Both the position numbers and the translations under genes were made by a program. From the NCBI RefSeq assembly GCF_933775445.1, contig NC_065872.1, forward strand, positions 16,554,001 to 16,618,000: DNA of 64,000 bases, read 5' to 3'. Under the pieces are notes generated by a model that saw only the letters and a list, made by a program, of their open reading frames with translations, did no database searches and was not told the DNA's origin. This document shows positions 1-13,100 of this stretch, in pieces. Origin of the DNA: Argentina anserina. Lineage: Eukaryota > Streptophyta > Magnoliopsida > Rosales > Rosaceae. Positions within the stretch are counted from its first letter, which is position 1. Each line of letters opens with the position of its first letter.

Positions 1-1334
1 GAGCCAAATTTTTCTGATTTGCAGCATCAAGCTGATGTTTTAAGCCCGACACTTCATTTTCAGCCTTCTCCCAACCTACATATATAGGAAATGGCAAGAG
101 AAAGCATGAATGGGACCATCTTCAGAAACAATAAGTGATAATAGCACAGGAAAATCTATGACATACCATTGACCCCTAAACAGAACAGCTCAGCAACACC
201 CAATATTTTCCATTTCTATAAACTCAGGAATCCATCCTAGAACGGCTTAAAAAACAAAAAAAACAAAAAAAAAATGATGAGTGAACCTTCTCTAGAACAA
301 TAAGAATATGAGTTCTATAAACCCGTTGGTCATGGAAAATCTAAACTATAGTAAGTGTAAAGAAAAAGTCCTTCGTTTCTCATAAATTCAACATGGCTAG
401 GATATGTGTTTGCTTTTCTTTATTTTTCTACAAGATTTTTCCAGTTAATATGATTTATGTAGGGTTATAATCCAAAACTTAGCCTATATAGATAGTGCAT
501 AACGTTAAGACAACAACTGAAATCCAAATTCTTAAGCTGATGAACAAAGAGCAGTATTATTGTTCACATAGGTTAACAACTGGGCACATAGTTTCTGAAC
601 ATATAGATTCTATATATAGTTTAAATGCAAGGGAACAAAAGGAAAGCAGGAAAATTAACCTGAGACAGCTTCTTCTGCAACTTTAGCATGCTGCTTTACC
701 AATTCATCCTTGGCATTACAGCTAAGAAGAGCAGCAGATAATTTCTCTCTCAACGTATCAACACTATCAATAGGTTCTTCATCACTGTGTGGAGCTTTAG
801 AAGTCACTTCGGGCGACTGAATGCTATGAGGTGAGAATGCCTTTGACATCAAAGAACGAAAAAGTTAAGACTCTTTAACCAAACCACTTGATAGAACAAA
901 GAATGATGTTAGAATCTATACTAACTATGTCCTAACAGCTCCGTGAGCTTCTAGTAAGTGGGAATACCAATGGACCAAATCTTTCTGAACTTAAACTTCA
1001 CTCAAGAACAATCTTTCCATTCATAGTAAATTTTCAAGTAGAATGGATACCACACTGATCATGCCTACAATGAAGAGAGAGAGTTTGCAGATATTATGGT
1101 AAAGCAAGAAACTAATAACCAAATAGGCAGATTCATGAACATTTTCAAATTATAATTCAAACAATTGAAACAATGATAAGGTCACAGAGTGAATCTATTT
1201 AAGAACAATGTGAACACAGCTACCTGATCATCAGAAAATCTCTCGGAATGAGAAGATATCGATCCTGAACTCTCAGTCTCACCAGAACTCTTCTCTGATG
1301 ATTTCCTTTGCCACAGCTGACTCCGCCGATCCAT
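1..1334 (-). CDS. FPP: Filament-like plant protein (FPP), 5' part only
   Basis: Partial gene entering from the left edge. Coding exons read on the minus strand: 1334-1224 (37 codons), 840-660, and 75-1 continuing outside the window; phases agree (0, then 1) and every boundary is GT-AG. The N-terminus starts MDRRSQLWQRKSSEKSSGE, then a Ser/Glu-rich stretch ending SERFSDDQ. The next exons begin a Lys/Glu-rich heptad region (LREKLSAALLSCNAKDEL, then WEKAENEVSGLKHQLDAA). That order, a basic Trp-containing start, an acidic Ser patch and then coiled coil, is typical of plant FPP proteins: long coiled-coil proteins related to the lamin-like/MFP1 group, with members linked to microtubules and the cortex. 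The family assignment rests on recalled similarity. The rest of the coiled coil lies off the window, so length and subfamily cannot be judged. Confidence 0.85.
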
Positions 1335-2470
1335 CTCGAAACTCAACAACTAAACATCTCACAATGCCCCCTCTGGGACCTCACCTGCATTGTGATGAAA
1401 CCATCAATGCATTACCAGAGAGCATATCACATCAGATGTGGACCCCTTTTGCTGAAAAACCAAGCAGTATCTGCGCATATCCAAATCTGGGGAAAAGTTA
1501 TAATCAATTCTAGTAAATGTGGTTGGTTTGCACTGGGAAAATCTGAGTTCCAAGACATTTGAAAAGAGAAATCCAGAGGGGGGCCCAAAAAGATCCATCA
1601 AAAAGACAACTTTCTCATCTTTGCTTAGAATTCACTTCTGGTTTGAATGTTTGATCTAATCCCCAACCAACAAAAAAACCATAATTTTGCTAAAGGAAGG
1701 TGGTAGCAATGATAAAATAAGCACTGAATAGTAACAAAAAGACAGAAGCTTTGAAGACTAATAAGATGCTTGTTGTTGTATAACTTAAAACACACAGCTC
1801 AAACACAGCAGCACTAGCTTTGATTTGCACCTACCAAGTCCACATTTTCACGCCAAGATAAAGAAGCAGCAACCCTGAAAATGAAACAGGCAGATACCCA
1901 CTTCAAAACACCAATCAATACATAAAACAAGCAAAGACCCACTTCCAAGAACCACACAAAAGTGAGAAATTGGCAACACCCATTTCCAGATGACACAAAT
2001 TTTCAGAACCCATCAAGCTAAAAACTGAGGACTTTCCATACATAGAAATAAAGAAAGAAGACAACAAAAAATGAGAGAGAATTTTGGTTAATTAATGTGT
2101 TGGGTACAAACTGATCAAAAGAAAATGTGTTGGGTACAAAATGAGGATAAGGAAACAACCTGTAATTAAGAAGAGCATTGTCAGGGAGGTGGGTTTGGGA
2201 TTGGAGGAGGCAAAAGAGGACAGAATATTTTATTTATGTACCAATATTTTTGTGTTGGAAATTGGGGTTGGGAAGAAGGGTAGAAGTAGAAGTAGAAGTA
2301 GAAGTAGAAGAAGAAGAAGTAGGACCGATGTGGGGGTGATGAAAGGGACCATATGCGAAGAGGATTCTGTTTCATCAATCATTGAGGGGTTTGTTTGTCG
2401 TTGTCTTCAACAAAATAGGGGGGTGGTGGTGGTGGCGGCGGCATTTCCGCCCATGAATGCGGCAAATTGA
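1335..2470 (-). promoter_or_regulatory. FPP upstream region / probable 5' leader
   Basis: No convincing coding region on either strand. It should hold the FPP 5' untranslated sequence and promoter. A hexanucleotide-type microsatellite, (GTAGAA)n drifting to GAA, runs at about 2277-2320. Short open frames here are low-complexity or have no recognisable content. The transcription start cannot be placed. Confidence 0.4.
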
Positions 2471-2814
2471 TCAGTTGTGGAGTTGTTTATAATATAAATC
2501 TGATCATTGGACTGCAATGTGGAACTGTTGCTCTGCAAGAGAATCTGGATTTCACGAGCAAGGGGCCAGAGGCTATGGGCTAGCGGTGTGTCATGGACCG
2601 AGTTCCTATGCAGTGAAATATGACTAGTGCATGCCAATGTTACTTTTAATTAACATGCATCCACACTGTTAACTTTCTTTTCTTACTTGTGCGCCTCCCG
2701 TGTCATTCTGATCATTTTCACTTATATTCTTTGTGTGTGAGGTTCCACCAATGAAAGTTACTCACACGTAAGTCTCACAACTTGTGACTTACCGATAATT
2801 TCCTCGTGTCATGG

Positions 2815-3600
2815 TTATATATAACACTCGCCCAACTGATACGCTTCCATGTCATCCCGCCTAATGCTAACCCCCTTATTGACCATCGTGCACATCCCGC
2901 CTAGTGCCAACCTCGTTACTGACCATCGTACATCTTGCATCTGTAGCAAGCGGCATGACAGTAGGCCAAGACCTTGATGCTCCTTATTTCCTTCTATCTG
3001 ACCGTCCCTTGAAAGCTTGTGCACCTAACTCGCCTCATGAGCATCCATCATCATGCTCACTCGACATATAGGCATCCATTGTCAACCCTTCACCCATGGG
3101 GTATTCATATGGGCAACTCAGCCCATGGGTGTTAACTTGTTGGGCAAGGCTCGCCTCCCACATATCACCCCGACACGTATCCATCTTGACAGCCTACTCT
3201 TTCATAGTTCACTTGCCTTCATATGCCCACTATAGGTTTCCTTTCTTCTAGCACGGTGTCGCCCTTCCGTGCTTACTAGCAACTCTTTTCTTTGGGCAAG
3301 GTCGAACCCCTAACATATGATTGTGTCGCTTGCTCCGTAGTCATTGCGCATCACGGGATTCTGACACATCTTCCTTAAGCCCACAAGTTCGTCCATGTCG
3401 TTGGCATAAGGATCGCCCACGTACAAACATCATCATCTGCATGGACCCGCAATATCATCCTAACAGCCGATATTGTCCACGAGACGTCCTGACTCATGAA
3501 AAAGCATGCCACCCCTCTTTGGCGACATCTGCCCGGCGCCTAGGTTCCCCACGATCCCCCATGAGTGACTCGCTTAGTGCCTCATAAGGCCGGAGGAAAC
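2815..3600. other. Unresolved GC-richer segment, possible old transposon remnant
   Basis: This stretch is clearly richer in G+C than the AT-rich flanks. It contains repeated short phrases around 'cccgcctaatgctaaccc' and 'cccgcctagtgccaacc' (about 2860-2915), suggesting internal duplication. I found no domain in any frame and no clear terminal repeats. It is probably a decayed retroelement piece; the class is unknown. Confidence 0.3.
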
Positions 3601-3948
3601 ATCAAATATCCGAGGAGGGGCAACTTCCATAATTAATTCAGACAAGCTCTTAAAAATATACCATCAAGTGCATTTGACTCTTTTCGACATCCTGGACATT
3701 TTTGGTGTTCAGACTTTTCCTAAATTACAAGCCTAAGTGCCTCAAACTTAGGAGTTCCAATTAATTATGAAATTACCACTTACAATGTCACTCGACACTC
3801 AATCAGCCTTCATGCTTGCCGCTTGACACCTTCTCTTCGACATAGTCCCTAGGAAGTGTCACGATGACACAACCATTTGTGCAGACCGTGACACGGTGGA
3901 TCCTTACGAGTTTTGCACTTCTGATGTAGACTTATTATACATTTTAAT

Positions 3949-4373
3949 TTAAGGTGAGGAAGAAATATCACTGGTCATCAAAGTTTGCTGCGATCGACAC
4001 TTTGGTCATTGAACTTTTGAAAACTTCAATTTAGGCATCCAACTATACCACATGTATGTCACATTGGTAATTCTGTTTATTTTCACCTCTTTTCTTTGTT
4101 AACTTGAAGGGTAATTCGGAAATTAAAGCAATCAAATGACAATTTATCCTTAAATTTCGTTAGTACAAGAGTTTAATTATTTTCTAATTAGAATGACTAA
4201 TATGGCCTTACATGTTACGATTCAACGTTCAGTTAACAAAAAAGATAGACAAAATGACCAATGTGACATACGGTTAATACAATTGGATGACCAAAGTGAA
4301 GTTTTCAAATGTTCAATGACCAAAGTGTCGATCGAAGCATATTTTGATGACCAAAGTGATATTTCTACCTTAA
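3949..4373. mobile_element. Foldback MITE with long inverted arms
   Basis: The left arm (about 3949-4090) starts TTAAGGT and carries 'atatcactggtcatcaaag' and 'cgatcgacactttggtcatt'. The right arm (about 4240-4373), read in reverse complement, gives TTAAGGTAGAAATATCAC followed by nearly the same words in the same order, including 'cgatcgacactttggtcatt'. Arms of about 130 bp enclose about 150 bp with no coding capacity. This is a non-autonomous DNA transposon. A target duplication is not obvious, so the superfamily is left open. Confidence 0.75.
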
Positions 4374-4564
4374 GAAAAATCGTATGACTTTACATATTAG
4401 TGGTTGTACATATCCCTCCGTTATTAGATGAAACTCACATTGTACAAATTATATGTCTACTATTTATAAAAATGAAACTCACAAACGCATAAAATTTGCA
4501 TAAAAAACCGAACTTAACATTTGTCTTTGAGCTTAAAAGCAAGCTAATTCAAGAGATGTTAAAG

Positions 4565-5560
4565 TAGGGCAAAATATTAAGAACAGTACATGAGTTATCA
4601 TTCACTAAGAATTAAGGTTATTCAAATTTCAAAACTATCAGATTAGTACATGATCTTACAAACTTAACATAGTTTTAGTACATGTTGTTACTAACACCAT
4701 TAGTTAGCTACTTCCTTCCAATTTCTAAAGGGTAAATTAGTAACTTCTTTCCAATTTTTAAAGGGTAAATTAGTATTTCTCTTCTTCTCCCTGATGCCTC
4801 ATTGTCTTTTGACTATTTTCATCCAAGGCTTCACTTTCACCACCTCACTTGCAAATTGCAATTCTCCAATCTCCTAGACTCCTACCCAACGACACACTTC
4901 TTTTCTTCATAATTATTTTCTTCTATATACTTAGTCGAGCACCACCTTTCCTTTCAATCCCAACCCTACAACCGAATTCAATACTATCAATTCAAATTCT
5001 TTGTTTTTAGATGCTAGATTGGGTTTTCTTGTTCTTCATTTTCATCGGCTTCTTGCCCTCTGATGGAGCCTCTGAACATTTGTCTCCTCGAAATGAGTGT
5101 CATCTAATCCTCTAGACCCATGAGTTTCTTCCTTCCATTGTAATTTGGTTTGATTGTAGAGATAGAGGGAGTCAATTTTAGCATTTTTCTTCTCTATTTC
5201 CTGAATTTTTGTGGGGAAAAATTACAATGATGCTCAAGAGATTTGATCGCAAATTGGTCATCGTGATGCCGAAGAGCAGTGGATTGAGCGGGTTAATTAA
5301 GCTAGATATCACTTAGGAGTATCTAATCTGACTGAGCAACAGATCTCAATAGACTTTTTTTGGGAAAGATTTTAGTTAATCAATGGAAAAACGAATTTGC
5401 CCACAAAGGTCTAACATAAATCAAACATATCAACGGGGTATAAGACGGAATAAACTTAAATTATGTCAGATTTTAAAATTCATGTAATAATATGATAGTT
5501 TCCAAAGTATATTCACCTTAATTCTCATATGGCATATCGTTTTTAAAATTTTGCATTAAA
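4565..5560. mobile_element. Older foldback element, diverged long inverted repeats
   Basis: The left end (about 4565-4700) and the reverse complement of about 5420-5560 share 'agaattaaggt', then 'aaactatca.att' and 'tacatga' in the same order and spacing, with many mismatches. About 700 bp lie between. Near the left end a roughly 33-bp unit containing 'aaagggtaaattagta' is tandemly duplicated (about 4707-4775). The interior has no recognisable protein. A MULE-like element is one possibility, but this is a by-eye alignment only. Confidence 0.45.
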
Positions 5561-5859
5561 GTAGTCAGGGATTTTAGATGTGTGATCTATGAATATATTA
5601 TTCTAAAACTTTCAATTATTGCAAGCAATCATATAGTTTGATATTCTGCAATCTCATACACCCACAAACGTAATGTTACTGACCCCAACAATGTCGCAAA
5701 AAATAAATCTGTAGATTTATTACTTTATTAGTTACCAGATTCATGGATTGAAATATTGAAACATGTTAGTGGTAACTTGTCTTTTACATTTCGTCTAAAA
5801 GCACGAAGAAGAAGAAAGATCAAATTACTCGTAGGTAGTCTTCTTCCCTCTAATCTCTT

Positions 5860-6103
5860 TGCTCTCTCAGTTTCAAGTTTCAACCCAGAAGGACATGGTG
5901 ACTCACGGTCTCACGCAACAAAAACCCAACATCTGCCGACCCCAAACCCGACCCCACCCGACCCAGTTGCTTCTTTTCAGTTCCGACGTACCCATTGCCC
6001 TCCATTGGAAAAAGACGCATCCTTTCGCATTTTCCGACGTACCAGTTCACCGCCACCTTCCTTCCTTGGTCCCAAAAGGCGCGTAAACAACTACAATATA
6101 TTC

Positions 6104-6148
<45 letters not shown>

Positions 6149-6269
6149 CCCCCCCCCCCCCCCCTTATTTTCCTCAAACTTTCATTCTTCTTGGTATTCT
6201 TGATCAAATTTGCAGTATTATGTAGACTTCACTTTAGAAATCGACACCCATTTCCATTGTCTTCTTAAG
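5860..6269 (+). promoter_or_regulatory. Probable 5' untranslated exon of the KPL-like gene with (CT)n and C-run
   Basis: A pyrimidine-rich stretch ends in a good donor (TTCTTAAG|GTAATC at 6269/6270), consistent with a leader exon spliced to the acceptor at 6840-6841. It holds a (TC)n microsatellite at about 6106-6146 followed at once by about 18 consecutive C (6147-6164). CT-repeat leaders are common in plant genes and can bind GAGA-like BPC factors, which is family knowledge rather than something shown here. The transcription start is not determined. Confidence 0.5.
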
Positions 6270-6851
6270 GTAATCGTTTGAACCTAGAGATATATATATC
6301 CTAGACAAAATGGTTCTTTTGGGTTAATTTTTTTTTATATGCTCCAACAGAACAAAGAAAGTCATATTGATATGTGCATTTAGGGGTTTGAAGATGAATT
6401 GCATAATGGTTATCATTTCAGGTTGAAATGTCCTAGTCTCTATCTACTATGACACATCTTGGTTTTGATTGGGTGATGTTTCTTTATGATGGCACTTTTG
6501 ACAAATTGTCATATACTATTGCCGAATTGCATAATTGATGACCTCCCCTATGCGAAAATAAATAAATAAATAAAATTTAGGTGTGATATAGTTTCCATTT
6601 GATTTACATTTGCTCTCTACTATGAGCCATCTTGATTTTGATTGATGAATTCTGTTGCCTTACAAAAAGTATTGGACATTTGGCTAGAAGTAAAAACTTT
6701 AGGATGATAGAGCAGAGAAGTGGTCTTCTGTGTAACTGATCATTTTAACAAAAAAGAAAGTAGTATCATTTCATCTTTGGTTGTAATGTTTACAGTACGC
6801 CTATGTGTTGTTACAGCTCTATGTTGTGTAAATGGTTGCAGGTTCCAATCC

Positions 6852-9502
6852 ATGAGCATGGATCTTGTGGAAGCGTTGTCTAATCTCCATGCCTTGAGGC
6901 AATTATATGAACTTCTTCAGAACATCGATGATCTGCAACATATTAATTCAAAGAATGTAAGCATTCTTAGCAACTGGTCATTGTTTTTTTTTTTTTCAAC
7001 CATATTTCAAATAACTGGTGATCCCACACTCTAGAATTTGTTCTCTCTGTTGATATAATGAAACTGATGCACCCTTTCAATCGCAGGGATAGTGTACAGT
7101 CATGTCATTTAACTTTGATGACTTTCCATGTAATTTTTGGTCGTTAATATCCATTTTGTTCATGAAGGTACACCAAACTTTAGATCTGAGAGCGAGAAAA
7201 CTCTTCAAACACCTCTTGGACGATGCTACTGAGAAGATGTTCCATACTGATTTAAAGGTACTTTAAGCTACTGGTGTTCACTATATGCAGAACTGGTCTC
7301 CTTCATGGTCTCATATTCTTTAACCCAAAACCAAAATAAACGAGCTCTCCTTTGAGCTTCCTGTTCTTGTTCTTTTTTAAACTAACAAGGTGCATGAACT
7401 TGGAGTTGTAAAGCAAAAACTAGATTTGTCCTGTGGTGACTGTTTCTAATGTGGGTGTGTGATTGCAGATCATAGAAGCGCAATCAGTTGTTGAGAACAC
7501 GCCTTGCTCTTCTCAGATAGAGCAACAAAGGGGAATGCCTAAGTTACAATCTCCTCTTTCACCAGATACAGTAAAAGTTTCTCAAGATGTTGTCATGAGC
7601 AATGGAAAGGATTTTAAAAGCAACATGATCACTTCAGAAAAGGATGAGCAGTATCCAGTCAAGTGTGAGAGTGCAGTTTCAGGGTCTATAGTAAGCACCT
7701 TGTCAGATGCGCCTCAATACAAAAAGAAACGGTGTCGGACCTGCATAGCAAAAGAATTGAAGAAACAGTACTCAATCAAGGAGGCAACAGTGTCCAATGC
7801 CAGAACCGAGGTGCCAGCCAAAATTCGTCAGGATCTAGATCGGCACCGTGACCAGGCTAGTGACAGTGTCAGTTGTGTTGATGAGCATGCTAAGAGATTA
7901 CAAAAATCCAATACCATAGGGAGAGAGAACTCTATTGTCAACAGAACTTATCTTTCATCAGCGTCTCTAACATCCAGCACTGTCAAGCAAGAAGTTGGAT
8001 ATATTCCAACAGGTGAAATGAAGAAAAACTTGGATGATGGTGATCATTTCACTGAAGTTGTAACAAACGCAATCAGACTAATTGAGTCCTCCATTTTGGC
8101 TTTGAAGTTGAGTTCTGACTTGGCACATTCTTCTATCAATAATAAAGGTGATGAACATGTTCCATTCAAGCTTAACATTTCAGTTAGTCCTGTTGATGAA
8201 CAGAGGAAAGAGGAGGCCGTTACTAGAGAAGAGACGAATCAGACTGAGATGGGACAGTCTTCATTGGGGAAAGGCACTCAGTTCACTAAACTGTTGCAAA
8301 AGCATGGGAAGTCTGCTGAGTCTGTTCCTGGGGGACAAGATTCTACAGAGGAATTTTATATGAAGAGATTTGGATCTCTGAATCGTTCATCAAGTCAGAA
8401 AAACAATATGATGCTGTGTTATGTTGATGGCCCAAGAGTCTCACCGAGTAATGAGGTAACTATGAAGCCTCCCCAGCAGTTGAAGACAGTTGCCACCCCT
8501 GTTCAAACATCAGAAACCAGTCTTCTCCAGAATCAAAAGGCAAGAAAAGTGGTTTTGAGCTATAATTCATCAATGCCACCACAGTCAATGGGATCCACAG
8601 TATCTTCACTTGGAGGTGGGCTTGGTAAAAATACGAGTCAGACAAGGAGACTGAAGACAGCAAAGACGCATGATCAAACAATGCTGAGGCCAGTGTTTTT
8701 AGACGATGACATGCCAAGTAAGAGAACAAAGACCCGTAAGATGTCACATGTCGGTTTAGGGAGAAGAATCATGCCGCGTCAGGAAGAGTCGGAGGAGGAG
8801 GAGGAGGAGAGTAGCATCTCAAGTTCACACAGTTTGTCAACATGGACAGGTAACCGAAATGAAAGCAGTGGTAGTAGTCGAACCTATTATTCTGACGAAT
8901 CTTGGAGTCCAAGAAATGGTGATTCATCCGAAACTGAAAGTAACTTGCAGAAGAGTATAAGTAGTAGCTATCACTCATCAGAGGATAGAAGTAGATTGAC
9001 AGATTCTATAGAGAGTGACTATAGCCATAAAAAATATCCGGAGAAATCTATTGGGAGGCTGAAGAAGATCAAGAACAAGTTGGGACTCATCTTTCACCAC
9101 CATCACCACCATCATCATCATCACCATCACCATCATGGCAATGATGGTTCGACCTGGAAGAAGGTGCAGAAAATGTTTTACCACAAACAGAAGCATGGCA
9201 GGAATGATCATGGTCAAGCAGAAGGGGTCAAAAAATCACTAGCAGTGAAAAACAGGTCAAATAAGAACAAGGGTGGGAATTTTCATGCACTCGTGAAAGG
9301 GTTAATGAGGCACGTTAAGCATTCAAAGAAGTCGAAAGGAGGGATCGGACTTCGTCAGCCTCCCGGCCTCAATAAGAGGAAGGTTGTGAACAAGTTGCCT
9401 TGGTGGCAGACGTCTCGAGGTGGTGGAGTTAAGCTACCTAACAGAGGACGTGTGAAAGTAGGATTTGCCAACAAAAGGCCAAAACTACCAATGAAGAGAT
9501 GA
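6852..9502 (+). CDS. KPL: KOKOPELLI-like plant-specific protein with poly-His tract
   Basis: Three coding exons: 6852-6956, 7168-7257 and 7469-9502 (TGA at 9500-9502). Phases are 0 throughout, giving 742 aa. I start at the first ATG after the acceptor (MSMDLVEALSNLHALRQLY); a second ATG lies two codons on. The N-terminal 65 residues form a Leu-rich helical region. The middle is Ser/Thr/Gln-rich and looks disordered, followed by a Glu run and a Ser/Tyr-rich block. Residues 608-621 are fourteen consecutive His, flanked by KKIKNKLGLIF and a Trp-Lys segment. The C-terminal about 130 residues are strongly basic with no membrane segment. Start and overall plan recall Arabidopsis KOKOPELLI (At5g63720), a gene acting in male gametes and double fertilisation. 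That identity is recalled, not tested; biochemical function is unknown. The neighbouring CBS-PB1 gene converges on it, tail to tail. Confidence 0.7.
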
Positions 9503-10133
9503 GTAATATCAGTCTGCATTTACACATTGAGGCATGTATTCTCCAGACCACTTCAACATAGAAAAGTACAGTAGGGATATTTGGCATTAAGCTTCACATG
9601 TCTTACTGAAGAAGATATGACCACTGAATGAATGCCAAGGTCTCTCATAGACCGGCAAACTTTTTTTTGACACATTTTCATTTTCATGTACATAGAGCAG
9701 AAACCTTTTGTATTGAGTTTAGTCAGAAGCAATTGCAAACGTAGTCTTTGAAGATTTAGTTTGCAAATCATTAGAACCATTTGAGACATTCAAATTGCAA
9801 GGAATGAGGAACTCAGGAACATATGCATGACTTCTTTCCAAGTGCCTAACTACACCAAGACCTGAAACAGTCCTTTCTTAATTACTTTCACCTTAAAAAA
9901 GGGACATGAATCTGGATCCTAACGACCAAAAAATATACCAGTTTTGCCAATCATGTTTTGGCTCACTGTATTCTAGAGGACATTATTTTGTCTATTATAT
10001 AGCACTTGCTTCTGCAGGTGATATTAATCAAAATGTATTCATCTTAAACCTCCGCCAACTTGATTGGCAAGGCTCTTCAGCAAGTCATCTCACTAATCCT
10101 AGATGTTTTCTTTCAATGAACCAGTAACAGTCA
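9503..10133. other. Convergent intergenic gap (two 3' untranslated regions)
   Basis: This 631-bp gap lies between the stop codons of two genes pointing at each other, and should be shared by their 3' untranslated regions and poly(A) sites. The short open frames inside have no recognisable content. Overlapping transcripts are possible but not shown. Confidence 0.55.
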
Positions 10134-13100
10134 TTACAGACTAGTGCGCCTTATGTAGACCATCAAGCCAAAGCCAGTCAAAGCACAAACACCTGCCAAA
10201 ATTCCAGTGTGGGAATATGTCCATCCCATTTTCTGGGTTGTGGTTTTACTCAATTGGGATGTGGTTTGCTGCCCAGAATCGGAGAAATCCAGATGCAACC
10301 TCAGGACCTGACAGAGATAGAGTAATAGGAAAACGATCACATCAAAAATATGAAAATGCACGGCTCAGGAGCTGTGTCTGGCACAATAGATTAAGATTCA
10401 GTAATAGTGCCACTAGGCGCTACCCTAAAATTTTTTCCTCCTCTTCGATTAGAGTTATGCAGCCCCCGTAACGATAACTACTAGAAGACTACAACAGTTC
10501 TGTCTTTTTTCTTTTTCCACTAATAACTGGTTCATAAATCAGTAACTTACATATATAGAACTTGCAGTCAGTAATAACAGCCATGGACAAAAAAGTCTGA
10601 ATGAACCCCAATAATTCCTACTTTATCCTCACCCAATTAGTGGTCAACCATGACCACTGCAATTTAAAGATTCAAGGAGAAGATGGGAGTCCAGAGAAGA
10701 AATTGAAAATCTCTAGAATTTCCGCAACATATTACTGATGAGCATATGAGAACACTGAAGCTTAAATTTTTACTTTATTTGATTACTGTTAACCCATAAT
10801 TAAAAAAGAAAGAAAAAAGAAAGAAGAGATGCAGGTTGAGAACTTGTTGTTCTATGACCAATAACTTCAAAAAAAACAAAACCTCTTTGATAAATAATAA
10901 TAATAATAATAATAAGGAAGCATAAACAGTTCAACACTACCTTCTGCCCCACTGCTCGAGCATGGCTGACAGCGCTAACAAGATCATCATCACTTGCAAG
11001 TAAAACTCTATCACCTTCATCATCTTCATACTGTAAGATTAAAAAAAAAAAAAAAGAACAGGTTACTGGAGTATAAAAGAGAGCTTCTAAGCAAAATCGA
11101 TAATACATATCTAAAGTAGCTCAAGAGAATTACCAAAATCTGAGGACGATCATTATCCTTAGCACCACCAGTCCTTTGCATGACAGCAGATACAAGCTCA
11201 TCTAAATTTTCAATGCCTGACAAGGAGTGATTAGGATATATTAAGTCAAACAAATGGATCATCATGGGGGTTGAGAATGCAATTCTTATAGATCTACAAG
11301 GACAAAAGGATCAATCATGTCCAATATCAGTGTCAATTCACTGAAAACAGAGTGCTGAACTGATGCCACCCCTTCCCATGTACAGTGACACTACCAATAT
11401 CAGCCATCTCACCAGCAGCAAATATAGAAACTTGACCGGGCCACAGATACCAATATTACAATACAGCACATTGTATTTCACAACACCTTCTTAACGCCGG
11501 ACACTGCACATGATATTTTAGTTGGCAAAGACATAATATCATGTATTAAAACAAAGAGCCCCATGTTATCTATCCTTGCAATGATTTTTTTTTTCAGTCA
11601 GACCATTACTCACCACTATTGAATCGATGCACTCGACCTTTTCGATCTTCAAACTTGAAAGCAAATGAATTTCCAAGACCAAGAGAAGGATAATTAAACT
11701 TGGCCTGTTCTCCCGCATCAGAAGCCATCATTGCAGACATTTCACTGCAAACATAGTTTTAAGTTACACTTGTGCAATATGGATTTGTGAACATATCTTT
11801 TTCTCATTCTCAAAGCATTTCCAAAACATTTATCCCCAAATGACTATCTATTGAATCAAACTACTGCATCAGCATTTATTTTTATTTTAACTTGATAAAA
11901 TGACATTTTTTAAAAACTTGCATACCTGTGAGTATCAGTATCATCAGGTGGCTCTAAAGCAAGTGCTGAATCCCAGAACTTTTGCATCATTGTGTTCGCC
12001 ATATCATTAACAGTTCCTGAACTACTTTCGACCTAAGAAAAGACACAAACAACACTACTTAATCAGATAAATATATAATAAAATTTGGGGAAAACTTTAT
12101 GATATAAAATAGAAGAATAAAATCATTTGAAGGAAGAATCAATATCTTCTGTGTCAAAACTCAAAAGGAAAGACAGAAATATGAAATTGATGGATCCTGT
12201 AAAGACTTTACCATAGAGATTGCTGCGTGAGTTATCTGGAGAACATCCACACAGGCAGCAACAGATTCATCTGCTGAACAACAGATGTCAATACTCAATA
12301 GTTTACATGTGCATTCAAAATCTGTAGCTAAAGGAGTAATGGCTAACCTCTGTCTAAAACAGGAAGATGCAAGAACTTCCCTTCATGCATTATGTGCAGC
12401 GCATCAAGAATTGTGGTATCTAATGTGGCACATTCGGGGTTTGGCGTCATTACCTTAGAAATTGATTTGGACATCAAAGTGTTTAATCAGATAGTCATAG
12501 GGATGTAGAAGTGTGTGACCAGAGTCAATTTAGTAAATAAATAACTATAAAAAAAGTGGTTTAATTTACCTTTTCAACCAGAGTCAATTCAGGAGAAAGA
12601 TTTTGTGCCACGACTCGCATTAAGATATCCTTTGAACTGCAGTCAGTCAAAAGCAAACCTCATATACATTTGTTTATTGTACACACATATATGGCGGGAA
12701 AAAACAGGAGAAGTAGAACTAATTGAAAGATTTTTATATAAATGAATTGGGGTGAGAATATTACGTGAGTATCCCTTGAATCTTGTTCCCCATTATAATT
12801 ATAACTGAATTAACCCGAAAGTCCCGCATCCTTTTTGCCGCAACATAGACAGGATCTGATGGGGATACAATAGCAACCCTGAAAAGATAAAGCCACAATT
12901 TTTAAATGAAAACTAACTAGTGACGATAAATTAGAAGCTAAATTGCATGCATTCAAAAAAGAACAAAGAACCAGATAGCAAGACCATATACTTTGTGTTT
13001 TCACCAATGATGGTTGACAATGAAGGCTTGAACATTCGCTCCCTCAAAGTTTCCAGAAAAGCATATGGAGCTGAAAAAAGTAAATCAAACAGTGAAAAAT

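Noticed and set aside
5756..6268. 170-codon frame before the KPL-like gene
   Set aside because: It runs through the CT repeat and C-run, and fits an untranslated leader exon better.
9553..9789. 78-codon minus-strand frame after the KPL-like gene
   Set aside because: It lies in the 3' untranslated region, with no recognisable content.
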